Positions 1-6,568 of a stretch of 21,673 nucleotides of DNA are shown here, in pieces (position 1 is the first letter of the stretch; each line of letters opens with the position of its first letter). The stretch is from positions 1-21,673 of the forward strand of contig CABSNH010000012.1 in NCBI GenBank assembly GCA_902478985.1, in the 5' to 3' direction. The translations under genes and the position numbers were made by a program. Under the pieces are notes generated by a model. It saw only the letters and a list, made by a program, of their open reading frames with translations. It had not been told where the DNA came from and made no database searches. The stretch comes from an uncultured Collinsella sp. GTDB lineage: Bacteria; Actinomycetota; Coriobacteriia; Coriobacteriales; Coriobacteriaceae.

Positions 1-7
1 GTCATTC

Positions 8-49
8 AAAAGGCAAGGCATGACCAGAAGGTCTATGCCTTGCCTTTTT
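8..49 (+). terminator. Intrinsic terminator of a gene upstream of the window
   Basis: A long stem with arms AAAAGGCAAGGCAT and ATGCCTTGCCTTTT encloses an inner GACC-AGAA-GGTC hairpin, with one bulged base. The right arm ends in a run of five T. This is a classical Rho-independent terminator shape. The gene it serves must lie to the left of the window. The inner TGACCAGAAGGTC module recurs in the apical hairpin of the structured element at 21511-21656. Confidence 0.8.
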
Positions 50-55
50 CATGCC

Positions 56-111
56 TAGTCGTTGGGGACGTTCTTGTTTGACTAGTCGTTTAAGAACGTC
101 CCCAACGACTA
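56..111. repeat. Mirror-image pair of 29-nt repeat units (locus 1)
   Basis: Two 29-nt units, 56-84 and 83-111, lie in opposite orientation and share a TA dinucleotide. Each unit has terminal inverted repeats (TAGTC...GACTA) around an asymmetric core GGGGACGTTCTT. The outer 20 bases (56-75) are perfectly complementary to 92-111, so the pair can form a 20-bp hairpin. Related units occur at 4639-4694 and 6149-6177. The arrangement resembles REP/BIME repeats mobilised by RAYT (Y1) transposases, but no such transposase is in the window, so that link is inference. Confidence 0.85.
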
Positions 112-137
112 CCAATCGTTTTCAGTTCGTAAACTTG

Positions 138-163
138 TATATATGCATCTTATATATGCATCT
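138..163 (+). repeat. Perfect 13-bp tandem repeat in the leader of the ABC importer
   Basis: TATATATGCATCT is repeated twice without interruption, 68 bases upstream of the binding-protein start codon. The repeat is AT-rich in a GC-rich genome and holds several -10-like hexamers (TATATA, TATATG). It could be part of the promoter, a tandem regulator-binding site, or a slippage product. I could not find a well-spaced -35 box, so no promoter is called. Confidence 0.6.
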
Positions 164-230
164 GCTGGAAGTAACGCTGAGCGGTATCCTGTTAAGTCGT
201 TAGCGTACGATTCAACAGGGAAGGCAGATT

Positions 231-1157
231 ATGCATTCTCCCCATCAACGCGACGCGCATCCACAGCCGGTATGCAGCCGTCGCATCTTTTTGGGTAGTG
301 CTCTCGCTGCGAGCGCTTCCGTCGTCGCCGGCGCGCTCGCCGGCTGTCAGCGTCCGTCCACGCTCAAAGTGGTTCAGCCCACGACGGGCGGCGGTCGCGA
401 CGACCTGTCCGATTCCGTGATCGGCAAGGACAAGATCCGCATTGGCATGGAGGCGGCCTACGCCCCGTACAACTGGCAGGTTTCCGAAGCCAGCGAGTTC
501 ACCATTCCCATCGACAACGTGCAGGGCGCCTATGCCGATGGCTACGACGTGCAGATCGCCAAGATCGTCTGCAAGGCCCTCGGTGGCGAGCCCGTTGCCG
601 TCAAGCAGAGCTTTTCGGGCCTTATCGATTCGCTCAACAACGGCCAGATCGACCTCATCATCGCCGGTATGAGCGCCACGCCCGAGCGTGAGGAGTCGGT
701 CGGCTTTTCCGACCCGTACTTCATTGGCTACTTTGGCCTGTTCGTAAAAGAGGGTTCCCCCTACCAGAACGCCACCAAGCTTAGCGACTTTAGCGGTGCC
801 ACGGTGCTCGGCCAAAAGGACACCATGCTCGATACCGTCATCGACGAGATTCCGGGCGTTGTCCACAAGAACCCGGTCGATTCGGTCCCCACGGTGTTTT
901 CGAACCTGCTGCAGGGCACCTGCGACGCCGTGACCTACAACACTGAGAACGAGAAGGGCTATATGGCCCAAAACCCGGGTATCGTGCCGATTCAATTTGC
1001 CGAGGGCGAGGGCTTTAAGCAGGAGGTCACGGCAAACGTCGGCTGCCGCAAGGGCTCGGACAAGCTGCTTAAGCTCATCGACAAGGCACTCAAGGGCATT
1101 AGCCAAGAGGAGCGCGACCAAATGTGGGACGCGTGCCTCGACCGTCAGCCGGCATAG
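231..1157 (+). CDS. Amino-acid ABC transporter substrate-binding lipoprotein
   Basis: Extracytoplasmic binding protein of the family 3 (polar amino acid) type. It captures a substrate outside the membrane and delivers it to the permease encoded next. The N-terminus has a twin-arginine motif (S16-R17-R18-I-F-L), a hydrophobic Ala-rich stretch and a lipobox LAGC with the lipidated cysteine at 39. The mature part opens with a typical IRIGMEAAYAPYNW stretch and contains the family's GLIDSLNNGQIDLIIAGMS segment. Its 308 aa is slightly long for the family because of the N-terminal leader. The ATG is preceded by a good AGGGAAGG site about 7 nt upstream. The stop lies 9 nt before the permease start, so the genes form an operon. 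The substrate cannot be read from the sequence; a polar amino acid such as glutamine, cystine or arginine is likely. Confidence 0.92.
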   Translation: MHSPHQRDAHPQPVCSRRIFLGSALAASASVVAGALAGCQRPSTLKVVQPTTGGGRDDLSDSVIGKDKIRIGMEAAYAPYNWQVSEASEFTIPIDNVQGAYADGYDVQIAKIVCKALGGEPVAVKQSFSGLIDSLNNGQIDLIIAGMSATPEREESVGFSDPYFIGYFGLFVKEGSPYQNATKLSDFSGATVLGQKDTMLDTVIDEIPGVVHKNPVDSVPTVFSNLLQGTCDAVTYNTENEKGYMAQNPGIVPIQFAEGEGFKQEVTANVGCRKGSDKLLKLIDKALKGISQEERDQMWDACLDRQPA

Positions 1158-1166
1158 GGAGGCAGC

Positions 1167-2315
1167 ATGAAAACCATCAATCGCCTGGCCTCCTTTATCA
1201 AGGCCGACCACCGTTATGTATACCTGGGCACGAGCGTTATCGCGGCGCTCGGCCTGGCGTTTAGCCAGCGCAACCCCACGCCGCTGAGCTTCTTGGCCCC
1301 CACGGGCGTGTTCCAAGATTGCCTTTGGGCGATCCTGTGGGCGTGGCTCGTCGTGTCGGCGGCGGCGCTGGTCACCAAGCTTATGCACTGGAGCGACTAT
1401 CGCGAAAAGTCGCCGTTCGCATCCGAGCGTTTCCGTCGTGGAGCATGCCTGGGCAGCTACGTCGTGGTCGCCATCGCGGCGATCTTTTTCGTGGACCGCT
1501 GCGTCATGTCGTTTATCGACCTGGTGCAGGTGAGCATTGTCTCGGATTCCAACCCCAGCGACTTTTTGTCGAGCCTGGTCTACATGACCTACAAGAGCGG
1601 GGGCTTCTTCATTCGCGGTATCGAGATCACCATCGCGCTTGCGACCTTCGGCACCGTCATCGCATTCTTCCTGGCGCTGCTCTTTGTGTTCTTGCGAATT
1701 CAGACCTTCGATCGCGTGGACAACGACCTGGTGCGCTTCTTTAAGAGTATCGGCCGCGGCTTTGCGACCATCTACTCCACCATCGTGCGCGGCACGCCCA
1801 TGATGGTCCAGGGCCTGCTCATCTATTACGCGGGCTTCACCGTTTTGCGCGGCATGGGCTTCGAGACCGCCCAGGCCAACCAGATCTGGAGCACCTTTAC
1901 CGCCGGCCTCGTCACCATCTCGCTTAACTCCACCGCCTACATGATGGAGGTCCTGCGCGGCGGCATCGAGTCCATCGACGCCGGCCAGGCCGAGGCGGCG
2001 CGTTCGTTGGGTCTGTCGCAGTGGCAGGCCATGCGCAAGGTCGTGTTCCCCCAGGGCATTAAAAACGCGATCCCCGCACTCACCAACGAGCTCATCATCA
2101 ATATCAAGGATTCGTCGGTGCTTTCGGTCATCGGCGTGTTCGACCTCATGTACGCCACCACCACCGTCGCCGGCGTGTACTACCGCCAGATGGAGGTCTA
2201 CTGCGTGGCACTCGTGGTCTACCTGATCCTGACGCTTGTGGCGAGCCGCCTGCTCGAGGCCTTTGGCAAAAAGCTCGGCGCCGAGGCCCCGGCCACGCTG
2301 CCCAGCTCCAACTAG
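1167..2315 (+). CDS. Amino-acid ABC transporter permease with extended N-terminal membrane region
   Basis: Inner-membrane channel subunit of the importer, HisM/GlnP type. The C-terminal half carries the conserved cytoplasmic EAA loop (E276-A-A-R-S-L-G, then the FPQGIKNAIP segment) that docks onto the ATPase. It also has the IRGTP-like stretch VRGTPMMVQGLLIYY. At 382 aa it is much longer than the usual 220-240 aa permease. The extra N-terminal part of about 150 residues holds roughly three hydrophobic segments (around residues 18-34, 50-75 and 95-120). Such extensions occur in some family members, and their role is unclear. The ATG follows a GGGAGG ribosome site directly after the upstream stop codon. 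The ATPase gene starts 23 nt after this stop. Confidence 0.92.
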   Translation: MKTINRLASFIKADHRYVYLGTSVIAALGLAFSQRNPTPLSFLAPTGVFQDCLWAILWAWLVVSAAALVTKLMHWSDYREKSPFASERFRRGACLGSYVVVAIAAIFFVDRCVMSFIDLVQVSIVSDSNPSDFLSSLVYMTYKSGGFFIRGIEITIALATFGTVIAFFLALLFVFLRIQTFDRVDNDLVRFFKSIGRGFATIYSTIVRGTPMMVQGLLIYYAGFTVLRGMGFETAQANQIWSTFTAGLVTISLNSTAYMMEVLRGGIESIDAGQAEAARSLGLSQWQAMRKVVFPQGIKNAIPALTNELIINIKDSSVLSVIGVFDLMYATTTVAGVYYRQMEVYCVALVVYLILTLVASRLLEAFGKKLGAEAPATLPSSN

Positions 2316-2337
2316 GCTCAAGACGAGGAGAATCATC

Positions 2338-3123
2338 ATGGCAGATACCGCCACTACCGGCGCTGCGGCCGCCGCGCAAAACCAAGAGCCGCTCATCCGC
2401 GTCGAGGGCCTGCGCAAGAGCTTCGGCTCGCTCGAGGTACTCAAGGGCATCGACCTCGCTGTCAATCCCGGCGAGGTCGTCACCATCATCGGTGCTTCGG
2501 GTTCGGGCAAATCGACCTTCCTGCGCTGCCTCAACCTGCTCGAGACCCCGGACGCGGGCCACATCTGGTTCCACGGCCAGGACCTCACGGCCGAGCGCTG
2601 CAACATTAACAAGCTGCGTGAGGACATCGGTATGGTGTTCCAGGGCTTCAACCTGTTCAACAACATGGATGTGCTCGACAACTGCACGCTCGCGCCCGTC
2701 ACGCTCAAAAAGATGAGCAAGGCCGAGGCCGAGAAGGTCGCGATGGAACATCTGACGAGCGTGGGACTCGAAAAGTTTGCGCACGCCGCCGTGGGCCGCC
2801 TGTCCGGTGGTCAAAAACAGCGCGTGGCCATCGCTCGTGCCCTATGCATGAATCCGCAGATCATGCTGTTCGACGAGCCGACCTCCGCGCTCGACCCCGA
2901 GATCGTGGGAGAGGTGCTCGAGGTCATGCGCAAGCTCGCTGCCGACGGCATGACCATGGTCGTCGTCACGCACGAGATGGCCTTTGCCCGAACCGTGTCC
3001 GACCGCGTGGTCTTTATGGACAAGGGCGTGGTGCTCGAGGACGCCGCGCCGGCGGAGCTCTTTGGCAACCCCAAGCACCAGCGTACCCGCGAGTTCCTCT
3101 CGCGTTATCTCGAGGACAAATAA
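2338..3123 (+). CDS. Amino-acid ABC transporter ATP-binding protein (GlnQ/HisP family)
   Basis: Cytoplasmic ATPase that powers the importer. Visible motifs in order are Walker A GASGSGKST (52-60), signature LSGGQ (155-159), Walker B IMLFDEP (175-181) followed by TSALD, and the H-loop histidine at 212 in VVVTHEM. The protein is 261 aa from the chosen ATG; an Ala/Thr-rich tail of about 15 residues precedes the domain. That ATG has a GAGGAG site 8 nt upstream. The frame is open back to 2236, but an earlier start would overlap the permease without a ribosome site. It is the last gene of the transporter set, followed by a GC-rich hairpin. Specificity for amino acids is inferred from family resemblance and the neighbouring family 3 binding protein. 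Confidence 0.95.
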   Translation: MADTATTGAAAAAQNQEPLIRVEGLRKSFGSLEVLKGIDLAVNPGEVVTIIGASGSGKSTFLRCLNLLETPDAGHIWFHGQDLTAERCNINKLREDIGMVFQGFNLFNNMDVLDNCTLAPVTLKKMSKAEAEKVAMEHLTSVGLEKFAHAAVGRLSGGQKQRVAIARALCMNPQIMLFDEPTSALDPEIVGEVLEVMRKLAADGMTMVVVTHEMAFARTVSDRVVFMDKGVVLEDAAPAELFGNPKHQRTREFLSRYLEDK

Positions 3124-3146
3124 CCGACCGCAAACGCTTATGTGGC

Positions 3147-3171
3147 AGGGCCGCTCCGGTGGGGCGGCCCT
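3147..3171 (+). terminator. GC-rich hairpin between the transporter operon and the peptidase gene
   Basis: AGGGCCGC and GCGGCCCT form a perfect 8-bp stem with a 9-nt loop, 24 nt after the ATPase stop. No T-run follows, so it may be a weak or Rho-assisted terminator, or an mRNA-stabilising hairpin, rather than a full intrinsic terminator. The peptidase gene starts 25 nt later and may be partly co-transcribed. Confidence 0.45.
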
Positions 3172-3195
3172 CGTCATCACAATCGAAAGGATGCC

Positions 3196-4611
3196 ATGGC
3201 CGAGGTTTGGCGCTTCTTTGCGCATGAGGATGATTTTGCCGATTTGGACGAAGCTGGCGCGTGCGAGCGCTTGGGCCGCGTGCTGTCGTTTCCGACTGTC
3301 TCGAGCATGGATGCCGAGGCGGTGGACTGGCAGCCCTTCGACGACCTGCGCGTCTATATGCAGCAGGCCTGGCCGCGCGTGTTTGCGGCGGGGGAGGTCG
3401 AGCTTATCGACCATTCGCTATTGGTGACGCTTAGCGGTTCCGACCTCGCCCTCAAACCCGTCATGCTCATGGGCCACATGGACGTGGTCCCCGTGGTGCC
3501 CGGCACCGAGGCTGACTGGACGCATGCCCCCTTTAGTGGCCACGTGGACGACACCTACATTTGGGGTCGCGGCGCTATCGACATGAAAGACCAGGTCGCA
3601 GGCATTCTCGAGGCGGTTGAGTATGCGCTGGCGCACGGCTGGGAGCACGAGCGCACCCTGCTGCTCGCCTTTGGCCAGGACGAGGAGACTACGCAGTACG
3701 GCGCAGGCGCCATCGGCCGCGTGCTCGAGGAGCGCGGCATTGAGCTTGAGTACCTGATCGACGAGGGCGACTACCGTATTGTTTCGGCTGCCGAGTACGG
3801 CGCGGGCGAGGGCTGGCTTATGCATGCCGATCTCGCGGAGAAGGGCTACGCCGATATCGTGTTGAGGACGCATAGCGAGGGCGGGCATTCGTCCAACCCC
3901 TACGGCGGCACTTCGCTCGAGGTGCTCAGCCGTGCCATCACCGCAATCTGCGATATCGAGTGGCCGACGCGCGTGACCGACTTGCTTGCCGCCCAGCTCA
4001 TCGAGTTGGGGCTCTACACGGCCGACGAGATTGCCTCCAACAAGGACGCCATCGTGCGCGAGTGCCTCGCCAGCAAGAAGCTCTATCCGCTCGTGACCAC
4101 CACCTGTGCGCCGACCCAAATCGAGGGCGGTAGCACCGGTGCTAACGTGATGCCGCAGGATATGTGGGCCAATATCAACTTCCGCATGCTCGAGGGCACG
4201 AGCGTGGCCGATGTCGTTACCCGCTGCCGCGAGGTGGTTGCCGCGGCGGGCCTTACCGGGCGTGTGGAGGTCGAACTCGGTCCCGGCAGCTCCGAGCCTT
4301 CGCCGTCTCCGCGTGTCGGCGGATCGGGGCTCGAGGTGGTTCGCTCCATCGCCGCCCACTATTTCCGTGATCCAAAGGGGACGGAGGAAAACGGATCATT
4401 CGAGCCAGTGGCAATTGTGCCCTCGACCGTGATCGGTGCGACCGACGCTGCCAACTACCAGCGCATTTGCCCTGAGTGCATTCGCTTCTCGGCCTTTGTG
4501 GTTGATGACGACGAGTGCGATCGCGGTGTCCATGGCACCAACGAGCGCATTACCCGCCGAGCCTACCTCCAGGGTATCCGCTTTTTCATCGCTCTGCTTC
4601 AAACGCTCTAA
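3196..4611 (+). CDS. M20 family zinc metallopeptidase (PM20D1/dipeptidase-like)
   Basis: Predicted cytoplasmic di-zinc amidohydrolase that cleaves peptide or N-acyl-amino-acid amide bonds. All expected M20 residues are visible: H94 with D96 in GHMDVVP, the bridging aspartate D129 in GRGAIDMKD, the catalytic glutamate pair E163-E164 in GQDEET, the acidic ligand region D189-E190, and the late histidine H446 in HGTNER. The dimerisation insert starts near RTHSEGGHSS. There is no signal peptide. The ATG is chosen because AAAGG lies 5 nt upstream; the frame extends to 3142, but that part overlaps the hairpin. The length of 471 aa fits the PM20D1/CPG2-like branch. Its position just behind an amino-acid importer suggests peptide or acyl-amino-acid use, but the exact substrate is not readable. 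Confidence 0.88.
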   Translation: MAEVWRFFAHEDDFADLDEAGACERLGRVLSFPTVSSMDAEAVDWQPFDDLRVYMQQAWPRVFAAGEVELIDHSLLVTLSGSDLALKPVMLMGHMDVVPVVPGTEADWTHAPFSGHVDDTYIWGRGAIDMKDQVAGILEAVEYALAHGWEHERTLLLAFGQDEETTQYGAGAIGRVLEERGIELEYLIDEGDYRIVSAAEYGAGEGWLMHADLAEKGYADIVLRTHSEGGHSSNPYGGTSLEVLSRAITAICDIEWPTRVTDLLAAQLIELGLYTADEIASNKDAIVRECLASKKLYPLVTTTCAPTQIEGGSTGANVMPQDMWANINFRMLEGTSVADVVTRCREVVAAAGLTGRVEVELGPGSSEPSPSPRVGGSGLEVVRSIAAHYFRDPKGTEENGSFEPVAIVPSTVIGATDAANYQRICPECIRFSAFVVDDDECDRGVHGTNERITRRAYLQGIRFFIALLQTL

Positions 4612-4638
4612 TACGTGGCAAAGCGACAGCCCCTTTGT

Positions 4639-4694
4639 TAGCCGGTGGGGACGTTCTCAAACGACTAGCCGTTAAGGAACGTCCTCAACGGCTA
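4639..4694. repeat. Mirror-image pair of 29-nt repeat units (locus 2)
   Basis: Two 29-nt units, 4639-4667 and 4666-4694, are arranged exactly as at 56-111, again sharing a TA and totalling 56 nt. The ends read TAGCCG and CGGCTA, a matched change from the TAGTCG/CGACTA ends of locus 1. The core is GGGGACGTTCTC in the first unit and a diverged inverted copy in the second. Pairing across the whole element is imperfect but extensive. It lies 27 nt after the peptidase stop codon. Confidence 0.8.
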
Positions 4695-4902
4695 CGTCCA
4701 CTCATTCCGTGCGGGTTATATGCAGGTTTGCCTGCGCACGCTATCATGTATGGGTTAGACCGCAACTATGTACCCCATACACGAAGGGATGCGCATGTAT
4801 CTGAAGATCGACATGTTCTAGCTGGGCTTACCCCCGCAGTGGCGCCATGCGCCCCATCAGTTCTGCCGATTTTCACCTTCACGCATATAAAGGAGTCCTG
4901 CC
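4695..4902 (+). other. prfA leader with hairpins and a possible 8-codon leader peptide
   Basis: This gap contains no recognisable gene. It holds a stem TGTATGGG/CCCATACA (4747-4754 with 4774-4781), a small hairpin GCAGG-TTTG-CCTGC near 4722, and GGCGC-CAT-GCGCC (4841-4853). A short open frame at 4795-4821 (MYLKIDMF, then stop) has AAGGGA 5 nt upstream and could be translated as a leader peptide. The prfA ribosome site AAAGGAG sits at the end. A -10-like TATCAT at 4742 lacks a convincing -35 box. I do not recognise a known riboswitch class here. Confidence 0.4.
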
Positions 4903-5970
4903 ATGCGCGACAAGCTCGAAAAGATCATCAAGGCCTACGAGGAGCTCGAGAAGAAGCTGTCCGACCCGGCCGTCGCCTCCGATATCAAGGAGTTCACGCG
5001 TCTCAACAAGGAGTACGCGCACCAGTCCGACCTCATCGCCGCCTCGCGCGAGTACATCGGCGCGCTCGATGACATCGAGGCTGCCAAGGAAATGCTCCAC
5101 GATACTACCGATGCCGATGAGAAGGAGATGCTCCAGATGGACATCTCCGAAAACGAGGCCAAGCTTCCCCAGCTCGAGGAAGATATCAAGTACATGCTCA
5201 TCCCGAGCGACCCCAACGACGACAAGAACACCATCGTCGAGATCCGCTCCGCCGCCGGTGGCGACGAGGCGGCCATCTTCGCCGGCGACCTGTACAAGAT
5301 GTACCAGCGCTTTTGCGAGTCGCGCGGCTGGAAGACCACCGTGCTCGATTCCAGTCCCAGCGAGGCCGGCGGCTTTAAATCCATCGAGTTCAAGGTCGAG
5401 GGCGACCGCGTCTACTCCGTCATGAAGTTCGAGTCCGGCGTGCACCGTGTCCAGCGCGTTCCCAAGACCGAGTCCCAGGGCCGTATCCAGACCTCCACGG
5501 CAACCGTCGCCGTGCTTCCCGAGGCCGAGGAGATTGACGTCCAGATTAACCAGTCCGACCTGCGCATCGACACTTACTGCGCCTCGGGCCCTGGCGGTCA
5601 GTGCGTTAACACCACCTACTCCGCCGTACGCATCACCCACCTGCCCACCAACACCGTTGTGCAGTCGCAGGAGCAGCGCTCCCAGATCCAGAACCGCGAG
5701 GTCTGCATGCAGATGCTGCGCGCCCGTCTGTACGAGATGGAGCTCGAGAAGCAGCAGGCTGAGCTCGGTGCCGAGCGGCAAAGCCAGATCGGCCACGGTA
5801 ACCGTTCCGAGAAGATCCGTACCTACAACCAGCCCCAGGACCGCGTGACCGATCACCGTATCGGCTTCAACTCTACCTACAACGGCGTCCTTCTGGGCGA
5901 TCAGCTCGGCACCGTGATCGAGGCACTCGCCGCCGCCGAGCGAGCCGAGAAGCTGGCACAGGCCGTGTAG
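4903..5970 (+). CDS. prfA: Peptide chain release factor 1
   Basis: RF1 recognises UAA and UAG in the ribosomal A site and triggers hydrolysis of the finished peptide. The GGQ catalytic motif is at 231-233 within SGPGGQCVNTTYSAVR. The codon-recognition PxT motif reads P187-K-T in RVPKTESQGR, where E. coli has PAT. This proline-threonine form, and not the SPF of RF2, fixes the assignment as RF1. The 355-aa length is normal. The N-terminal 90 residues are helical and charged, as expected for domain 1. AAAGGAG lies 8 nt before the ATG. The usual partner prmC follows on the same strand, but only after a gap of about 600 nt, which is unusual since the two are often adjacent. The stop codon is immediately followed by a structured element. 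Confidence 0.97.
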   Translation: MRDKLEKIIKAYEELEKKLSDPAVASDIKEFTRLNKEYAHQSDLIAASREYIGALDDIEAAKEMLHDTTDADEKEMLQMDISENEAKLPQLEEDIKYMLIPSDPNDDKNTIVEIRSAAGGDEAAIFAGDLYKMYQRFCESRGWKTTVLDSSPSEAGGFKSIEFKVEGDRVYSVMKFESGVHRVQRVPKTESQGRIQTSTATVAVLPEAEEIDVQINQSDLRIDTYCASGPGGQCVNTTYSAVRITHLPTNTVVQSQEQRSQIQNREVCMQMLRARLYEMELEKQQAELGAERQSQIGHGNRSEKIRTYNQPQDRVTDHRIGFNSTYNGVLLGDQLGTVIEALAAAERAEKLAQAV

Positions 5971-5973
5971 CGG

Positions 5974-6117
5974 GTTACGCGGTTTTACCAAACCGCGTAA
6001 CGGCTCGACGCTGCAAACGCCCCTAAGCGGCAATCTGACGTTCAATCGTCGGTCGCGTACAAAAGTACGCTTCCCTCCTCTTTCACGTCACCTTGCTCGC
6101 TTAGGGGCGTTTTCGCT
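5974..6117 (+). ncRNA. Structured RNA-like element, copy 1 (unrecognised family)
   Basis: Begins 3 nt after the prfA stop. Hairpin 1 is a perfect 12-bp stem (5974-5985 with 5990-6001) and a TACC loop. A linker ending in GACGCTGCAA follows. A long hairpin then has a 14-bp perfect outer stem (6015-6028 with 6099-6112), a GCAA/TTGC step (6030-6033 with 6093-6096), an inner TGACGT/ACGTCA stem (6036-6041 with 6085-6090), and an apical GCGTAC-AAAA-GTACGC hairpin (6055-6070). It ends in TTTT. The copy at 21511-21656 has the same folds with compensatory changes. It could act as a terminator, a 3'-UTR stabiliser or a small RNA; the structure is well supported, the function is not known. Confidence 0.75.
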
Positions 6118-6148
6118 GACTTATGCTCAACCTGCGGCGCCTTAGAGG

Positions 6149-6177
6149 TAGTCATTGGGGACGTTCTTAAATGACTA
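6149..6177 (+). repeat. Single 29-nt repeat unit (locus 3)
   Basis: One unit of the same 29-nt family as at 56-111 and 4639-4694. It has perfect 8-bp terminal inverted repeats TAGTCATT and AATGACTA around the core GGGGACGTTCTT. Compared with locus 1 the ends carry a matched G-to-A and C-to-T change, so the inverted repeat is kept. It lies 31 nt after the structured element. Confidence 0.8.
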
Positions 6178-6493
6178 GGTTGGGTACATTGCTTTGAGAT
6201 GTTATTCAATCGGTTTTGATGGCCTTTGAGCTGCTTACCTGCTTAAAGCAGTTGGCGGTATTCATCTGCAATTGAAAATATTGCTCGAAAAATCGTCCAA
6301 GAAGTCGTGGGGCGATTTTTGACGCGTCGCGCGTCAAGCGATGTGGCAAGCGTTTGGTTAGATATTGGTTAGTTTTGGGGCAACCTTGCCAAAAGCTTGA
6401 CGAATGCAAATCTAGACGTCGGCGAATGAACACTTTGAGCGAGCCCGGTGCAAAATTCTGGGCTGATTCTCGATAATCGCCTTCAATCGTCCC
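6178..6493. other. Intergenic region with an AT-rich hairpin cluster, no gene recognised
   Basis: About 315 nt, visibly AT-richer than the surrounding genes. Three hairpins follow one another: CTGCTT/AAGCAG (6231-6251), AAAAATCG/CGATTTTT (6288-6320), and GACGCG-TCG-CGCGTC (6321-6335). The middle one has a T-run and might terminate transcription in either direction. A minus-strand open frame at 6206-6532 (108 codons) shows no recognisable domain and is more likely chance. Nothing else is identifiable. Confidence 0.4.
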
Positions 6494-6520
6494 TTGCCAA
6501 GCGCTGACCTCGCGTACAAT
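6494..6520 (+). promoter_or_regulatory. Candidate prmC promoter
   Basis: TTGCCA (6494-6499), a 15-nt spacer and TACAAT (6515-6520), about 50 nt upstream of the prmC start. The short spacer is sub-optimal. The CGTACAAT octamer also occurs in the ATP synthase promoter at 11946-11953. Confidence 0.4.
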
Positions 6521-6568
6521 CTGCTCCGACATTCGCGCGCCGCCCGGCGCTTAAGAGGGGAGGACCCC

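Noticed and set aside
2236..2337. N-terminal extension of the ABC ATPase
   Set aside because: It overlaps the permease gene, has no ribosome site and does not resemble the family. ATG 2338 follows GAGGAG.
192..2720. Very long minus-strand open frame (842 codons) opposite the ABC importer
   Set aside because: It is the antisense shadow of GC-rich codons. Its translation is rich in Arg, His, Asp and Val without any domain, and three well-supported genes occupy the plus strand.
4742..4747. TATCAT as a -10 box for prfA
   Set aside because: The hexamer 17 nt upstream (TATGCA) is not a plausible -35 element, so it is not called as a promoter.
6206..6532. 108-codon minus-strand frame in the prfA-prmC gap
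   Set aside because: No domain recognised and no clear ribosome site; it overlaps the hairpin cluster and the candidate prmC promoter. It is kept only as a note because this gap lacks other genes.
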